Shown: piece after piece, positions 25,728-34,971 of the stretch
How positions within the stretch are numbered: the stretch's first letter is position 1
How the letters are laid out: each line of letters starts with the position of its first letter
Assembly (NCBI RefSeq): GCF_007859075.1
Contig: NZ_VOAK01000011.1
Location: 186,001-250,000 of the forward strand
Reading direction: 5' to 3'
From: Gemmobacter aquaticus
Lineage (GTDB): Bacteria > Pseudomonadota > Alphaproteobacteria > Rhodobacterales > Rhodobacteraceae
Length of the DNA stretch: 64,000 nucleotides
The notes under the pieces: generated by a model
Seen by the model: only the letters and a program-made list of their open reading frames with translations
Databases searched by the model: none
Told to the model about the DNA's origin: nothing
Made by a program: the position numbers and the translations under genes

Positions 25728-26711
25728 ATGACTGGCGATACCCCCCTTGGCTCCAGCCTGAACACTGCCCCGCCTGACCTGTCAGAGCGGGAGAGCCTCG
25801 ATCTGCTTGTCCGCCACTGGGGCATCGAGGGTCGGCTTGATCGCCTGACCTCTGAACGAGACCTCAACTGGCGGGTGTCATCGGAACGCGGGCGATATGT
25901 CCTCAAGTTCGCCAACCGGCAGGAAGATCCTGAGATTACCCGGTTCCAGAACCTCGCCCTGCAGCATATAGCTGCAAAAGACCCGAGCCTGCCGGTGCCG
26001 CGCGTCATTCCGGCAGCCGATGGCGCAACCGAGGTGCCTTTGGTCGACGGCAGCCTGATGCGGTTGCTCAGCTGGGTCGAGGGGCGGCCTGCCCATCTTG
26101 CCCCACCGTCTTCGCCGCTGCGGCGCGGGGTGGGCGCCATGGCCGGCCGGCTGACACGGGCGCTGGAGGGGTTCGATCATCCCGCCGCCGGGCATCATCT
26201 GCAATGGGACATCAAGCAGGCATCTAGCCTGCGCGCCCTGGTGCCCGATATCGCGGATGATGCGTTGCGCCAGTTGTGCGCGCAATGGCTCGACTGGTTC
26301 GATGCCATACGACCCGGTCTTGATGCCCTGCCGTGGCAGGTTGTGCATGCCGATCTCAATCCGCACAACCTGTTGACCGCCGAGGATGACGCGACCGTTG
26401 TCGCCGGTGTGCTGGACTTTGGCGACATGGTGCGCACGCCGCGCATCTGCGATCTGGCCGTGGCCGCGTCCTACCAGATCGACCCTGCCGCGCCGCTGGC
26501 GAGCCTTGCCGAGGTTGCAGAGGGCTGGGCAGATTCCCTGCCTTTGTTGCCGAAAGAAAGCGCCCTTCTGCCGGGCCTGACCGCGATCCGTATGGTCACG
26601 ACCATCGCCATCACCAGCCACCGCGCGGCCCGCTGGCCCGACAACGCCACCTATATCCTGCGCAATTTCCCATCCGCCAAGGCAGGCATCCTGGCCCTGC
26701 CACGTCCATGA
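25728..26711 (+). CDS. Small-molecule kinase, APH fold (hydroxylysine-kinase-like)
   Basis: A 327-residue protein of the aminoglycoside/choline/hydroxylysine kinase superfamily. Visible are the N-lobe lysine segment GRYVLKFANR, the catalytic loop VVHADLNPHNLL (HxDxxxxN) and metal-binding DFGDM. No evidence points to antibiotic resistance. It overlaps the following class III aminotransferase by 4 bp, the same pairing as animal hydroxylysine kinase (AGPHD1) with 5-phosphohydroxylysine phospho-lyase. A kinase that primes an amino alcohol for phospho-lyase attack is the favoured inference. Start at ATG 25728, just past the preceding terminator. Confidence 0.8.
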   Translation: MTGDTPLGSSLNTAPPDLSERESLDLLVRHWGIEGRLDRLTSERDLNWRVSSERGRYVLKFANRQEDPEITRFQNLALQHIAAKDPSLPVPRVIPAADGATEVPLVDGSLMRLLSWVEGRPAHLAPPSSPLRRGVGAMAGRLTRALEGFDHPAAGHHLQWDIKQASSLRALVPDIADDALRQLCAQWLDWFDAIRPGLDALPWQVVHADLNPHNLLTAEDDATVVAGVLDFGDMVRTPRICDLAVAASYQIDPAAPLASLAEVAEGWADSLPLLPKESALLPGLTAIRMVTTIAITSHRAARWPDNATYILRNFPSAKAGILALPRP

Positions 26712-28027
26712 GGCCCGCCATGCAAGATCCGATGCCCAATGCCTTCCGTCCCGGCGCAACGGCCCTGCCCGAGGGTGAGGCCGCGCTGGTTGCGCGTCGT
26801 CAGGCAGCGCTTGGTCCAGCCTATCGGCTGTTCTACGAACATCCGCTGCATCTGGTGCGGGGCGAGGGCGTCTGGCTCTACGATGCTGGGGGGCGCGCCT
26901 ATCTCGACACCTACAACAACGTGGCGTCCTGCGGGCATTGTCATCCGCGCATCGTGGCGGCGATGGCCGAACAGGCGGGCCTGTTTGCCAGCCACACCCG
27001 CTATCTGCATGACCGGGTGCTGACACTGGCGGAACGGCTGCTTGGCACCATGCCAGCAGAGATGGGTCATGTGATGTTCACCTGCACCGGATCCGAGGCG
27101 AATGACCTCGCGCTGCGCATCGCCCGTGCGGCGACCGGCGGCACCGGCGTGATCGTCACCGAAAACGCCTACCACGGCGTGACGGCTTCGGTTGCTGAAT
27201 TCTCGCCCTCGCTCGGGTCCGGGGTGCCGCTCGGCCCCCATGTGCGGACGGTTCCGCCGCCCGATCCGCGCCGCTTCGCAGGCGACTCGGCCCAAGGTTT
27301 TGCCGATGCGGTGCAGGCGGCCATCGATGATCTGAACCGCCATGGCATCCGCCCGGCGGTGCTGATCGTCGACACGATCTTTTCCTCGGACGGTGTCTTT
27401 GCTGATCCGACAGGGGTTCTGGGACCGGCCGTTGCCGCAATTCGGGCGGCCGGTGGGATCTTCATCGCCGATGAGGTGCAGCCGGGCTTTGGGCGCACCG
27501 GGGCCGGCATGTGGGGCTTTTCCCGCCACGGGATCGTGCCCGACATGATCTCGATGGGCAAGCCGATGGGCAATGGCTATCCGCTGGCCGCGCTTGCCCT
27601 GCGGCCCGAGGTGATTGCCGAGTTCGGCCAGAATGCGCGCTATTTCAACACCTTCGGCGGGAATGCCGTGGCCGCCGCCGTGGGCAACGCAGTGCTCGAT
27701 GTCATCGCGGATGAAGGGTTGATCGAGAATGCCCGCACAGTGGGCGCAGGTTTTGCCGATACCTTGCGCGACCTTGCGCGCCAGTATGCGGGGCTGGGTC
27801 AGGTGCGTGCCGCGGGCCTCTTCCTCGGGGTTGATGTCGAGACCGATGGCCACCCGGATGGCGCCCGCGCGGGCCGTCTGGTGAACGGTCTAAGGGAGGA
27901 AGGCGTGCTGATCTCTGCCACCGGACCCAAGGGTCATGTGCTGAAAATCCGCCCGCCATTGACCTTCAGCGCCGACAACGTGGCTTTCTTTGCCGAGAGG
28001 CTTGAACGGGTTCTGCGGCGCGGCTGA
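26708..28027 (+). CDS. Class III PLP enzyme, aminotransferase or phospho-lyase
   Basis: A 439-residue fold-type I PLP enzyme of the class III aminotransferase family: substrate-side segment [37 protein letters not shown] and the PLP-lysine in [12 protein letters not shown]. The sequence style ([23 protein letters not shown]) resembles the AGXT2L1/AGXT2L2 branch, which are phospho-lyases acting on phosphoethanolamine or 5-phosphohydroxylysine, not transaminases. The kinase encoded immediately upstream (ATGA overlap) fits such a two-step route. A later ATG at 26720 is an alternative start. True substrate is unknown. Confidence 0.85.
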   Translation: MRPAMQDPMPNAFRPGATALPEGEAALVARRQAALGPAYRLFYEHPLHLVRGEGVWLYDAGGRAYLDTYNNVASCGHCHPRIVAAMAEQAGLFASHTRYLHDRVLTLAERLLGTMPAEMGHVMFTCTGSEANDLALRIARAATGGTGVIVTENAYHGVTASVAEFSPSLGSGVPLGPHVRTVPPPDPRRFAGDSAQGFADAVQAAIDDLNRHGIRPAVLIVDTIFSSDGVFADPTGVLGPAVAAIRAAGGIFIADEVQPGFGRTGAGMWGFSRHGIVPDMISMGKPMGNGYPLAALALRPEVIAEFGQNARYFNTFGGNAVAAAVGNAVLDVIADEGLIENARTVGAGFADTLRDLARQYAGLGQVRAAGLFLGVDVETDGHPDGARAGRLVNGLREEGVLISATGPKGHVLKIRPPLTFSADNVAFFAERLERVLRRG

Positions 28028-28030
28028 CGG

Positions 28031-28999
28031 TCAGCCCATCCGCAGGGCTACGTCCAGCATGCGGTTGGAAAAACCCCATTCGTTGTCATACCAACCGAAC
28101 ACCCGCAGCAGGCCACCTTTGGTGACGCGGGTTTCCGGGCAGGCCATCACGATGCTTTCAGGACGCGCGCGCAGATCGGTCGAGACCAGTGGTCGGTCCG
28201 TCCAACCAATAACCCCGCTGACTGCGCGAAAGGCCTCGTTCACCGCCGCCGTGGTCGCGGGCCGTTCGGTCATCACGCAGAGATCGACCGCCGAGACCGA
28301 TGCGGTGGGCACCCGCACGGCCGAGCCCTCCAGCCGCCCCGCGATCTCGGGCAGGACTACATCAACCAGACGCTGCGCCGAGGTGGTCGTGGGCACCATC
28401 GACAGCGCCGCCGCGCGCGAGCGGGCATAGTCCGCCGCAGGGGCATCCACCGTGGGCTGGCTGCCGGTATAGCAATGGATCGTTGTCATCGAGCCGGTCA
28501 CAACGCCCCATTCCGCGTGAATAAGCCGCGCAAGCGGCGCCAAGGCATTGGTCGTGCATGAGGCGTTCGATACAATGGGCTGATCCTTCAACCGCCCCTC
28601 ATTCGCTCCTAGAACAACGGTCAGATCGGCGGCTTGCGACGGGCCTGAAATCAGCACGCGCCGCGCCCCCGCCCGCAAGCCCCGCGCTGCGACATCGCGC
28701 TGGTCGGCGCGACCGGTGCATTCCATCACCACATCAACATCCGAAAGATCGAGGGTCGAGATATCCGGTGTCCGATGCAGTGGAATAGCGGTTCCGTTCA
28801 CCACCAGCGCACCCTGATCCAGCACGACGCTGCCCGAAAACGGACCAAAGACGCTATCATATTCAAAGAGATAGGCGCACATCTCGGCGGCGGCGATATC
28901 ATTGATGCCGACGACCTGCACACCTTTGCCGGCGCCGCCCGCCCATGCGCGCAACACCGATCTGCCGATCCGTCCGAAGCCGTTGATGAAGACCCGCAT
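28031..28999 (-). CDS. Glyceraldehyde-3-phosphate dehydrogenase family protein
   Basis: A 322-residue type I GAPDH-like enzyme. NAD-binding start VFINGFGRIGRSVLR, catalytic cysteine in SNASCTTNALAPLA, and conserved C-terminal WYDNEWGFSNRM are present. It is divergent at many positions from the main glycolytic enzyme, and no pgk or fba gene is adjacent, so it may be a secondary paralogue or act on erythrose 4-phosphate. Its stop lies 3 bp from the convergent class III PLP gene; co-function with that pair is unproven. Confidence 0.85.
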   Translation of the reverse strand: MRVFINGFGRIGRSVLRAWAGGAGKGVQVVGINDIAAAEMCAYLFEYDSVFGPFSGSVVLDQGALVVNGTAIPLHRTPDISTLDLSDVDVVMECTGRADQRDVAARGLRAGARRVLISGPSQAADLTVVLGANEGRLKDQPIVSNASCTTNALAPLARLIHAEWGVVTGSMTTIHCYTGSQPTVDAPAADYARSRAAALSMVPTTTSAQRLVDVVLPEIAGRLEGSAVRVPTASVSAVDLCVMTERPATTAAVNEAFRAVSGVIGWTDRPLVSTDLRARPESIVMACPETRVTKGGLLRVFGWYDNEWGFSNRMLDVALRMG

Positions 29000-29100
29000 C
29001 GCTGCCCCCCGCCCTTGCTGCCTGCAGAATGAGCACGCGCAAGGCGTCGATGCAACCGCTTCGTATGATCAAATTGTGGCCGATACAATGCGCGCGAGCC

Positions 29101-29169
29101 CAGCACTCTCCTTTGGAAAATATCCTCGGGGGAAGGCCCGGCACGGGCCGCGGGGGCAGACAGCCCCCG
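29101..29169. repeat. Extragenic palindromic element, copy 4
   Basis: Core GGAAAATATCCTCGGGGG, hairpin GGCCCG-GCA-CGGGCC, then CGGGGGC-AGACA-GCCCCCG (29151-29157 and 29163-29169). It lies downstream of the leftward DUF1513 gene and upstream of the GAPDH-like gene, so it probably ends the iron-locus transcript. Confidence 0.75.
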
Positions 29170-29189
29170 GCCTCGGCTGGGCCTTGACC

Positions 29190-30260
29190 CTAAACTGCGT
29201 TCAGCGCGATCAGGTGGTTGTCCCATTGCACAGAATGCGCCTTCATAGGGTGCAGCCCATCGGCATCGAGACGGGAAATGGCGCCGTTCCCATCCGTCAC
29301 GACGAACCCACCGGAAGCCGCCGCGATCCCACAGACATCGGCGCGCCGGTGGGTTGCCTGGAAAACCCCGTCCATGCCAAAGACCTGAACGGCCCCGCCC
29401 TTGGGCGAGGTGATGGCGATTTGCCGGGTGGCATGGTTGCAGGCGATAGAGCCTGCGTAATTCGCCATGGTGAACGCCTCTTCCAGGGGCGGCTCGCAAA
29501 GCGCCAGCGCGCCTTCGGACCAGAGCGCCAGCAGAGGCGGCGCCTCGGCCGGGTCGCCCTCCCACTGCAGCGCGCAGGCGGCATTGCCATCGGGCAAGAG
29601 CGCCAGATGCCGGGTGGAGTTCTGGTGCATCCCCTCTGGCGGCTCGGCCAGCGACACAAGGCTGCCACCTGGCGTGACGCGGGCCAGGTTCGGGCGCATC
29701 CGGTCGATGTTCAGCTTGGTCCGGTCGGTCGGATCGGTCGCGATCCCTCCATTTGCAACCAGCAGATCATCCGACATCGGCAGGCGCCGGATCTCGTGCG
29801 GGCCGGTGCCATGGCTGGGAATTTCGCCCAGACGGCGATAGCCGGGCACTGACCACAGCCCGATGCGGCCCTCGGATGTCTCCGCCACCTGTTCCGAGGT
29901 GTACAGCACCGAACCATCCGCAGAGAATGCGCCGTGGCCGTTGAGCTGCCGCCCTTGGGGCGGGGTGAGGCGGGCAAGCTCCAACCCGCGCGCGCAGTCG
30001 ATCACTAGGGCGAAGGTGCCCGGGCGCCGGGCAAAGGCGACTGCATGGGGCAGGCTGGGATGGGCGGTTGCGGCATGTCCCCGTGCGGGCAGGGGCAGGC
30101 GAAAGATGCTGTCCCCGGTCTGGGTCAGCCCGTGCAGTTCGTACGTGCCCGTGGCCGTCTGCGCGGCCGCAAGATACGAAGGACTTCCCGCATCCGCCCA
30201 ACCCAGACGGGGGGCCATGGTTGTTGCTGCGAGTGAGGCCAGAAATCCCCGTCGCTGCAT
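29190..30260 (-). CDS. DUF1513 protein, Tat-exported beta-propeller-like
   Basis: A 356-residue protein with a twin-arginine leader (QRRGFLASLAATTMAPRLGWA) and a repeat-like sequence with NGHGAFSADGSVLYTSEQ and GTGPHEIRRLP, as expected for a periplasmic beta-propeller. DUF1513 proteins are commonly encoded with imelysin and di-haem oxidoreductase genes in iron-related loci; the activity is unknown. It is the last gene of the leftward iron block and starts 2 bp after the imelysin stop. Confidence 0.82.
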   Translation of the reverse strand: MQRRGFLASLAATTMAPRLGWADAGSPSYLAAAQTATGTYELHGLTQTGDSIFRLPLPARGHAATAHPSLPHAVAFARRPGTFALVIDCARGLELARLTPPQGRQLNGHGAFSADGSVLYTSEQVAETSEGRIGLWSVPGYRRLGEIPSHGTGPHEIRRLPMSDDLLVANGGIATDPTDRTKLNIDRMRPNLARVTPGGSLVSLAEPPEGMHQNSTRHLALLPDGNAACALQWEGDPAEAPPLLALWSEGALALCEPPLEEAFTMANYAGSIACNHATRQIAITSPKGGAVQVFGMDGVFQATHRRADVCGIAAASGGFVVTDGNGAISRLDADGLHPMKAHSVQWDNHLIALNAV

Positions 30261-30262
30261 CG

Positions 30263-31252
30263 TTAGTCCCCGTCCGCTGCGTTGAACCCGACCCCCACCT
30301 GCAAGGCGGGCGCAATCTCGGCCATGGCGGCATCGCGGATCGCGCGGATGCTTTGCCCGAGGATCTCGGCCTTGAGCCAGACCTGCGGATCATCCAGGCC
30401 TGCCAGATCGACGCCTTCGGCCTGCGCGATGGCCCGGTCAAAGGCTGCATCGGTTTGTGGGATCTGACCATGAAGCGCATGGGCCATCGCGCGCAATGCG
30501 GTCAGCGAGCGGATGATGTTGTGCTGCGAGCGGCCCGATGCCCGTGCCTCGGCCCGTTCGGGGCGGGGCTTGTCGAAGGTGCCCAAGGGGCGCCCCACTC
30601 GGGTATCGGCGTTGAACTCGATCCCCGTGATCAGGGCCGTCATCAGCGCCTGCCGCGTTTCGGTGTCGTTCAGATAGCGCTGACCCGGTCCGGGTGAGGT
30701 CAGTGCTGCGGCAAACCCCTCTTGCCAGCCCCGTTCGATCTCGGACGCCATGCGGGCGAGGTCATCGGCAAGCGCATGTGTCAACGCGCAGGCATAGGCA
30801 TCGGGCAGGGCCGGGTCGGCATAGAGCAGGCGTTCCATCCCGAAAAGCCCCCGCACCGCGACGGAAAGTTCGGCCACATGGTCGGGCTTCAGCGCCGCAG
30901 GATCGGCGTCCTTCAGCAATTGGGTCATCTGCCGTGCACCGATCCCCTTGGGGTCGGGCCAGAAGGCAATGGCCAGCACCCGCCCGTCATCTTCAACCGG
31001 GCCAAGGCGCAGGTGTGCGACATCGAGCCAGGCATCAAAAGCGTCGTTCCAGGCAGATCGAAGCGGACCTGCGGCGCAGCTATCAATTCCGGCAAGCGCC
31101 GCGGTTGCGCCGGTCAGCCGGTGGTATCCGGGCAGCGCATGATCCTGCACCACATCCGCCACGTCAGCCGCACCCGGACCCGCCAATGTCGGGGTCAAGC
31201 AAAGCGCTGCGAGCAGGCGGCGCAGTTTCAGGGGGCTTCGGGTGGTCGCCAT
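30263..31252 (-). CDS. Imelysin (M75) family periplasmic protein
   Basis: A 329-residue protein with a signal peptide (about 1-29) and an imelysin-like all-helical body (ALPGYHRLTGATAALA, WNDAFDAWLDVAHLRLGP). The usual GxHxxE metal site is not evident, in contrast to the second imelysin gene at 33.7-35.0 kb. Family members are linked to iron uptake; the mechanism is not settled. It sits 2 bp from both the upstream di-haem oxidoreductase and the downstream DUF1513 gene, so they form one operon. Confidence 0.82.
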   Translation of the reverse strand: MATTRSPLKLRRLLAALCLTPTLAGPGAADVADVVQDHALPGYHRLTGATAALAGIDSCAAGPLRSAWNDAFDAWLDVAHLRLGPVEDDGRVLAIAFWPDPKGIGARQMTQLLKDADPAALKPDHVAELSVAVRGLFGMERLLYADPALPDAYACALTHALADDLARMASEIERGWQEGFAAALTSPGPGQRYLNDTETRQALMTALITGIEFNADTRVGRPLGTFDKPRPERAEARASGRSQHNIIRSLTALRAMAHALHGQIPQTDAAFDRAIAQAEGVDLAGLDDPQVWLKAEILGQSIRAIRDAAMAEIAPALQVGVGFNAADGD

Positions 31253-31254
31253 GG

Positions 31255-32796
31255 CTAGAGGCTCTCCAGATAGGCAATAAGGGCCGCGCGATCATCGGCA
31301 GGCATGGTCGCCACAGTGTCACGCCCGGGCTGAGCCTCGCCACCGTGCCAGAGGATCGCCTCAAGAATGGACCGCGCCCGCCCGTCATGCAGGAACTGCT
31401 GATGGCCGGTCACCTGTTCCGTCATTCCTATGCCCCACAGCGGCGCCGTGCGCCATTCGCGCCCTGATGCGCGCCCTTCCGGGCGGTTGTCGGCGAGCCC
31501 TTCACCCATGTCGTGCAACAGAAGGTCGGTATAGGGCCAGATCAGCTGAAAGCTCTGCTCGGGCTGGTCCTTCAGGCGATGGGTCACGAACTTTGGCACG
31601 TGGCAGGCCGGACAGCCCGCAGAATAGAAGAGCGTCTTGCCCTGCAAAACCTGGGGGTCTTCGGCGTTCCGGCGGGCGGGAACGGCCAGATTGCGCGCGT
31701 AGAACGTCACAAGATCGAGGCTTTGGCTATCGACCTCAAGCCCGTCGCGGGCGTCAGGCTCCTGCCCATGCGGCGCCTCGCGGCATGCAACCTGCGCTTC
31801 GGTGCATTCGCCCCAGGGCGCGGGATGCAGCGGGGTGGAAAGCCCCATATCGCCCGAAAATGCCCCGGCGCTTTGCTCCTTGATGGTCGGGTTACCTGCC
31901 TTGTGGCCGAACCGGCCCAGCATCGGCACGCCATATTCCGCGCTGACGACAACATTCGCCCGGCCTGAAATCCCGTCCCCATCCGCATCCTCGGGATCGG
32001 CATGGGCAAGGATGTCGGCCGCCGGGATCGCCTCCAGAAGCCCAAGGCCGATCATCTGCGGCGCCACACGTGGGGAAAGCTGGGTTTCGGGGTGCAACGG
32101 CCCGTAGGACGGATCCGCGACCGAATACTCCGGCCGGCGCAACGATACGGTGGTCCCGTCGGCGAGCGTCACCGGAACCTCGGTCCACCTGATCGCCATT
32201 TGTCCCTCGGGGGCGAGACCATTGGCTGCGAAGTCCTGCAACTGGCCGCCATAGGTCGGCTCGGGCAGGGTGGGGATATGGCCGGGAATCCCGTCAGGCG
32301 CCGTCCCGCCGGGCACCGAAAGACGCAGGAAGATCGACACTCTTGGTTCGTCTGCCGTCTCGGGCGTGTGGCCGCGCCCGTCCTTGATGTGGCAGTCCTG
32401 ACAGGCGCGGGCGTTGTAATAGGGGCCAAGCCCGTCCGAGGCGCGCGTCGATGCAGGAGAGGCAACCCAAGTCTTGCGGAAAAGCCCATTGCCCAGCTTG
32501 AAATCCATCTCGCGGTCGAAGGGCATGTTTTCAGAGGATTGCGAGAACGCGTCAGCCGTGTCGATTGCCCGCGTCGTTGCCGCGCCACCCGGATTGGCCT
32601 CGAATGGTTCGGACTTTGCAGGATCGTCGGGACGGTTCAGCGCCTGTGCGATGCGCGCGGACTCTGCGTCTGTGCGCGGGATCACATGCAGATGCCGGTC
32701 GTCGAGCGGGGGCAAGGCGTCCTCGGCCAGCGCAGGCGTCAGGGCGGCGCAGTGCAACACGAGCAAGAACAACGGAAGAGTGGTGGGAGCGTGCAT
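31255..32796 (-). CDS. Di-haem oxidoreductase (DHOR/DUF1111) with two CxxCH sites
   Basis: A 513-residue periplasmic c-type di-haem protein. It has a signal peptide (about 1-24), a haem site CQDCH in the N-terminal half and CPACH in the C-terminal half. The ATG at 32796 is preceded by AGGTAGA; frames further upstream lack a leader. DHOR proteins of this kind often accompany imelysin genes in iron loci and may change the redox state of iron, but this is inference. A strong hairpin separates it from bfr. Confidence 0.85.
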   Translation of the reverse strand: MHAPTTLPLFLLVLHCAALTPALAEDALPPLDDRHLHVIPRTDAESARIAQALNRPDDPAKSEPFEANPGGAATTRAIDTADAFSQSSENMPFDREMDFKLGNGLFRKTWVASPASTRASDGLGPYYNARACQDCHIKDGRGHTPETADEPRVSIFLRLSVPGGTAPDGIPGHIPTLPEPTYGGQLQDFAANGLAPEGQMAIRWTEVPVTLADGTTVSLRRPEYSVADPSYGPLHPETQLSPRVAPQMIGLGLLEAIPAADILAHADPEDADGDGISGRANVVVSAEYGVPMLGRFGHKAGNPTIKEQSAGAFSGDMGLSTPLHPAPWGECTEAQVACREAPHGQEPDARDGLEVDSQSLDLVTFYARNLAVPARRNAEDPQVLQGKTLFYSAGCPACHVPKFVTHRLKDQPEQSFQLIWPYTDLLLHDMGEGLADNRPEGRASGREWRTAPLWGIGMTEQVTGHQQFLHDGRARSILEAILWHGGEAQPGRDTVATMPADDRAALIAYLESL

Positions 32797-32876
32797 CGAT
32801 CTACCTGGGGCGTTTGGGTCGCCGTTTCCGACTGTTTCAATCGGATATTTCTGCCCCGGGTGCAACGGATGATTTC

Positions 32877-32911
32877 GCGGGTCCGGTGGTACATTGCCGC
32901 ACCGGACCCGC
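32877..32911. terminator. Strong hairpin between bfr and the di-haem oxidoreductase gene
   Basis: Perfect 12-bp stem GCGGGTCCGGTG/CACCGGACCCGC (32877-32888 and 32900-32911) with an 11-base loop, in the 126-bp gap after bfr. No T-run follows on the leftward strand, so it may be an attenuator, RNA stabiliser or weak terminator rather than a classic intrinsic terminator. Confidence 0.6.
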
Positions 32912-32922
32912 AGTTGGGTTGA

Positions 32923-33408
32923 TCACTCGGCCTCGTTCGCCGGCTTGGCATTCAGCATGCCATAGCGGGCCTCGCCCAGCTTCTCGAAGAGCCCGAGCTG
33001 GGTTTCCAGAAAGTCGATGTGGCCTTCTTCATCGGCGATCAGTTCATCAAACAGCTTCCGGGTGACGTAGTCGCCCTTCTTGTCGCAGTATTCGCGCGCC
33101 TCGATATAGAGCTTGCGGGCGTCATGCTCAGCGGCCAGATCGGCCTCGAGCGTCTCCTTGATGTTCTGCCCAATGCGCAGCGGATCAAGTTTCTGCAGAT
33201 TTGGGTGGCCTTCCAGAAAGATGATCCGCGCAATCAGCCTGTCGGCATGGTGCATCTCTTCGATGCTCTCGGCGCGCGACTTGTCTGCCAGACGCCCGAA
33301 CCCCCAATCCTCTTGCAAGCGATAGTGCAGCCAGTACTGGCTGACTGCGGTCAGTTCAGACCGCAGCGCCGCGTTGAGATACTCGATGACCTTGGCGTCG
33401 CCCTTCAT
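32923..33408 (-). CDS. bfr: Bacterioferritin
   Basis: Iron-storage protein forming a 24-mer with haem at subunit interfaces. The 161-residue chain has the ferroxidase ligands Glu18, Glu51 and His54 and the haem-binding Met52 ([10 protein letters not shown]), plus [18 protein letters not shown] near the C-terminus. The ATG at 33408 is preferred to the TTG at 33414. Its first 53 bp overlap the end of bfd, which is unusual but visible in the sequence. Downstream of bfd and an imelysin gene. Confidence 0.95.
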   Translation of the reverse strand: MKGDAKVIEYLNAALRSELTAVSQYWLHYRLQEDWGFGRLADKSRAESIEEMHHADRLIARIIFLEGHPNLQKLDPLRIGQNIKETLEADLAAEHDARKLYIEAREYCDKKGDYVTRKLFDELIADEEGHIDFLETQLGLFEKLGEARYGMLNAKPANEAE

Positions 33409-33655
33409 GTTCAACTTTCCCTGTGACTGAGGCGCGACTCGTCAGGCCGCGCAGATGCATGGGTACCTCGAAACTGTCACATCCGCGCATCGTTGCAAGG
33501 AAAAGTGGCATGCAGCCACCACAATCTGCGCGCTTGCCAAGCGCGTGATAAATCTTCCCTGGGGTGATGATCGTCTCGCCATCAGACGCGCGCATCCAGT
33601 CCACGGCGGCGCGGATTTCGTGATCGGTGATGTTCATGCAATGGCAGACGATCAT
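33356..33655 (-). CDS. bfd: Bacterioferritin-associated ferredoxin, extended C-terminus
   Basis: [2Fe-2S] protein that reduces ferric iron in bacterioferritin so it can be released. Cysteines 4, 6, 45 and 48 (IVCHC and ADCGGC) give the Bfd cluster pattern. The frame runs on to 99 residues, about 30 more than the usual length, and its last 53 bases overlap bfr in another frame. The tail ([21 protein letters not shown]) is basic and looks like read-through of the bfr start region rather than a folded domain. Confidence 0.85.
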   Translation of the reverse strand: MIVCHCMNITDHEIRAAVDWMRASDGETIITPGKIYHALGKRADCGGCMPLFLATMRGCDSFEVPMHLRGLTSRASVTGKVEHEGRRQGHRVSQRGAAV

Positions 33656-33676
33656 GGCGCAGGGCTTCCGTAATGT

Positions 33677-33699
33677 GCCGGCCCCGCGTGGGGGCCGGC
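33677..33699. terminator. Intercistronic hairpin between imelysin gene and bfd
   Basis: Perfect 9-bp stem GCCGGCCCC/GGGGCCGGC (33677-33685 and 33691-33699) with loop GCGTG in the 52-bp gap. No T-run on the leftward strand; could be a partial terminator or processing site. Confidence 0.5.
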
Positions 33700-33707
33700 C
33701 TGTCAGA

Positions 33708-34961
33708 TCACTGAAAAACGGCCGATGGGTTGTCGAGGCTGTCCGAGCCTTCGAAGGCGATCCCGGCAACGCCAAGCGTGGCGACCGCGCGTTCGATCGA
33801 GGCGGTCTGTGTCACCAGCGCATTCACCGCGCCCATGATCAGGGCCTCACCCTCTTTGTTGCCTGCGGCCAGCATCTGGTCATAGGCGAGACCACCCTCA
33901 GCTGCCGACTTCAACGCCTGAAGCGCCGCGACCGAGGCGTCGAGTTCCGCCCGAAGCTGGGTGTCGACCGCGCCATCCTTGGCAGCGACCAACTCCGACA
34001 AGGACGGGCCGGAGACCACGCTGCCATCGGGGCGGGTATAGCTGCCCAGATAGACGTTGCGGATGCCGAGGCCGTCATAGAAGTGGCTGTTGTGGGTGTT
34101 GTCCGAGAAGCAGTCGTGTTCTTCTTCGGGGTCGTTCAGCATCAGGCCCAGCTTCATCCGCTCGCCCGCCTGCTCGCCGTAGGAGAGACTGCCCATGCCG
34201 GTCAGAATGGCCTGCACGCCCTTGGCTGGGTCCTCGCTGACCGCCTTGCGCGCGGCGCCATCGGCGGTCCAGTTGGCCGCCATTTCTTCAAGATCCGCGA
34301 CCAGAAGATCGGTTGCCGCCTTCAGATAGGCCGCGCGACGGTCGCAGTTGCCACCTGTGCAGCCGTCACCTTGCAGATAATCGGTGTAGGGACGGGCGCC
34401 GGCACCCTTGTCGGTGCCATTCAGGTCTTGTCCCCACAGCAGGAACTCGATCGCATGATAGCCAGAGGCCACGTTCGCTTCGATCCCGTCGGCCTCATGC
34501 AGGGTGTCCTTGATCAGCGCGGGCGTGATGGTCGAGGCATCGACCTCGGTGCCGCCGATGCTGATCTTGGGAGAGGCGATCACATTCAGCACCGACAGCG
34601 GGTTCTCTTCCGACTCGCCATAGCCCGCATCGACATAATCGATCAGCCCTTCATCCAGCGGCCAGGCGTTCACGCGGCCTTCCCAGTCGTCGACGATGGC
34701 ATTGCCAAAGCGGAAGACCTCGGTCTGCTGATAGGGCACGCGCGCGGCAAGCCATGCGGCCTTCGCGGCCTCCAGCGACTCGGCCGAGGGGGTAGCGATC
34801 AGGGCGTCAACCGCCGCCTGCAGCGCCTTGGCCGTCGCCAAACTGTCGGCATAGCCCGCCTCGGCGATATCGGCATAGGTCTTGACGACCTCGGCTTCGG
34901 TCACGGCGAAGGCCGGCAGGGCGGCGGAGGAAAGCAGGGCGGCGATCAGCAGGTGTTTCAT
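33708..34961 (-). CDS. Imelysin (IrpA-like, M75) iron-regulated protein
   Basis: A 417-residue exported protein with a signal peptide (MKHLLIAALLSSAALPAFA). The imelysin signature GYHAIEFLLWGQD contains the HxxE residues, and WEGRVNAWPLDEGLIDYVD is conserved in the IrpA branch. Members are iron-regulated and needed for iron acquisition in some bacteria; earlier claims of peptidase activity are doubtful. It begins 10 bp after hemP, and precedes bfd-bfr. Confidence 0.9.
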   Translation of the reverse strand: MKHLLIAALLSSAALPAFAVTEAEVVKTYADIAEAGYADSLATAKALQAAVDALIATPSAESLEAAKAAWLAARVPYQQTEVFRFGNAIVDDWEGRVNAWPLDEGLIDYVDAGYGESEENPLSVLNVIASPKISIGGTEVDASTITPALIKDTLHEADGIEANVASGYHAIEFLLWGQDLNGTDKGAGARPYTDYLQGDGCTGGNCDRRAAYLKAATDLLVADLEEMAANWTADGAARKAVSEDPAKGVQAILTGMGSLSYGEQAGERMKLGLMLNDPEEEHDCFSDNTHNSHFYDGLGIRNVYLGSYTRPDGSVVSGPSLSELVAAKDGAVDTQLRAELDASVAALQALKSAAEGGLAYDQMLAAGNKEGEALIMGAVNALVTQTASIERAVATLGVAGIAFEGSDSLDNPSAVFQ

Positions 34962-34971
34962 CGTGCGTCCG

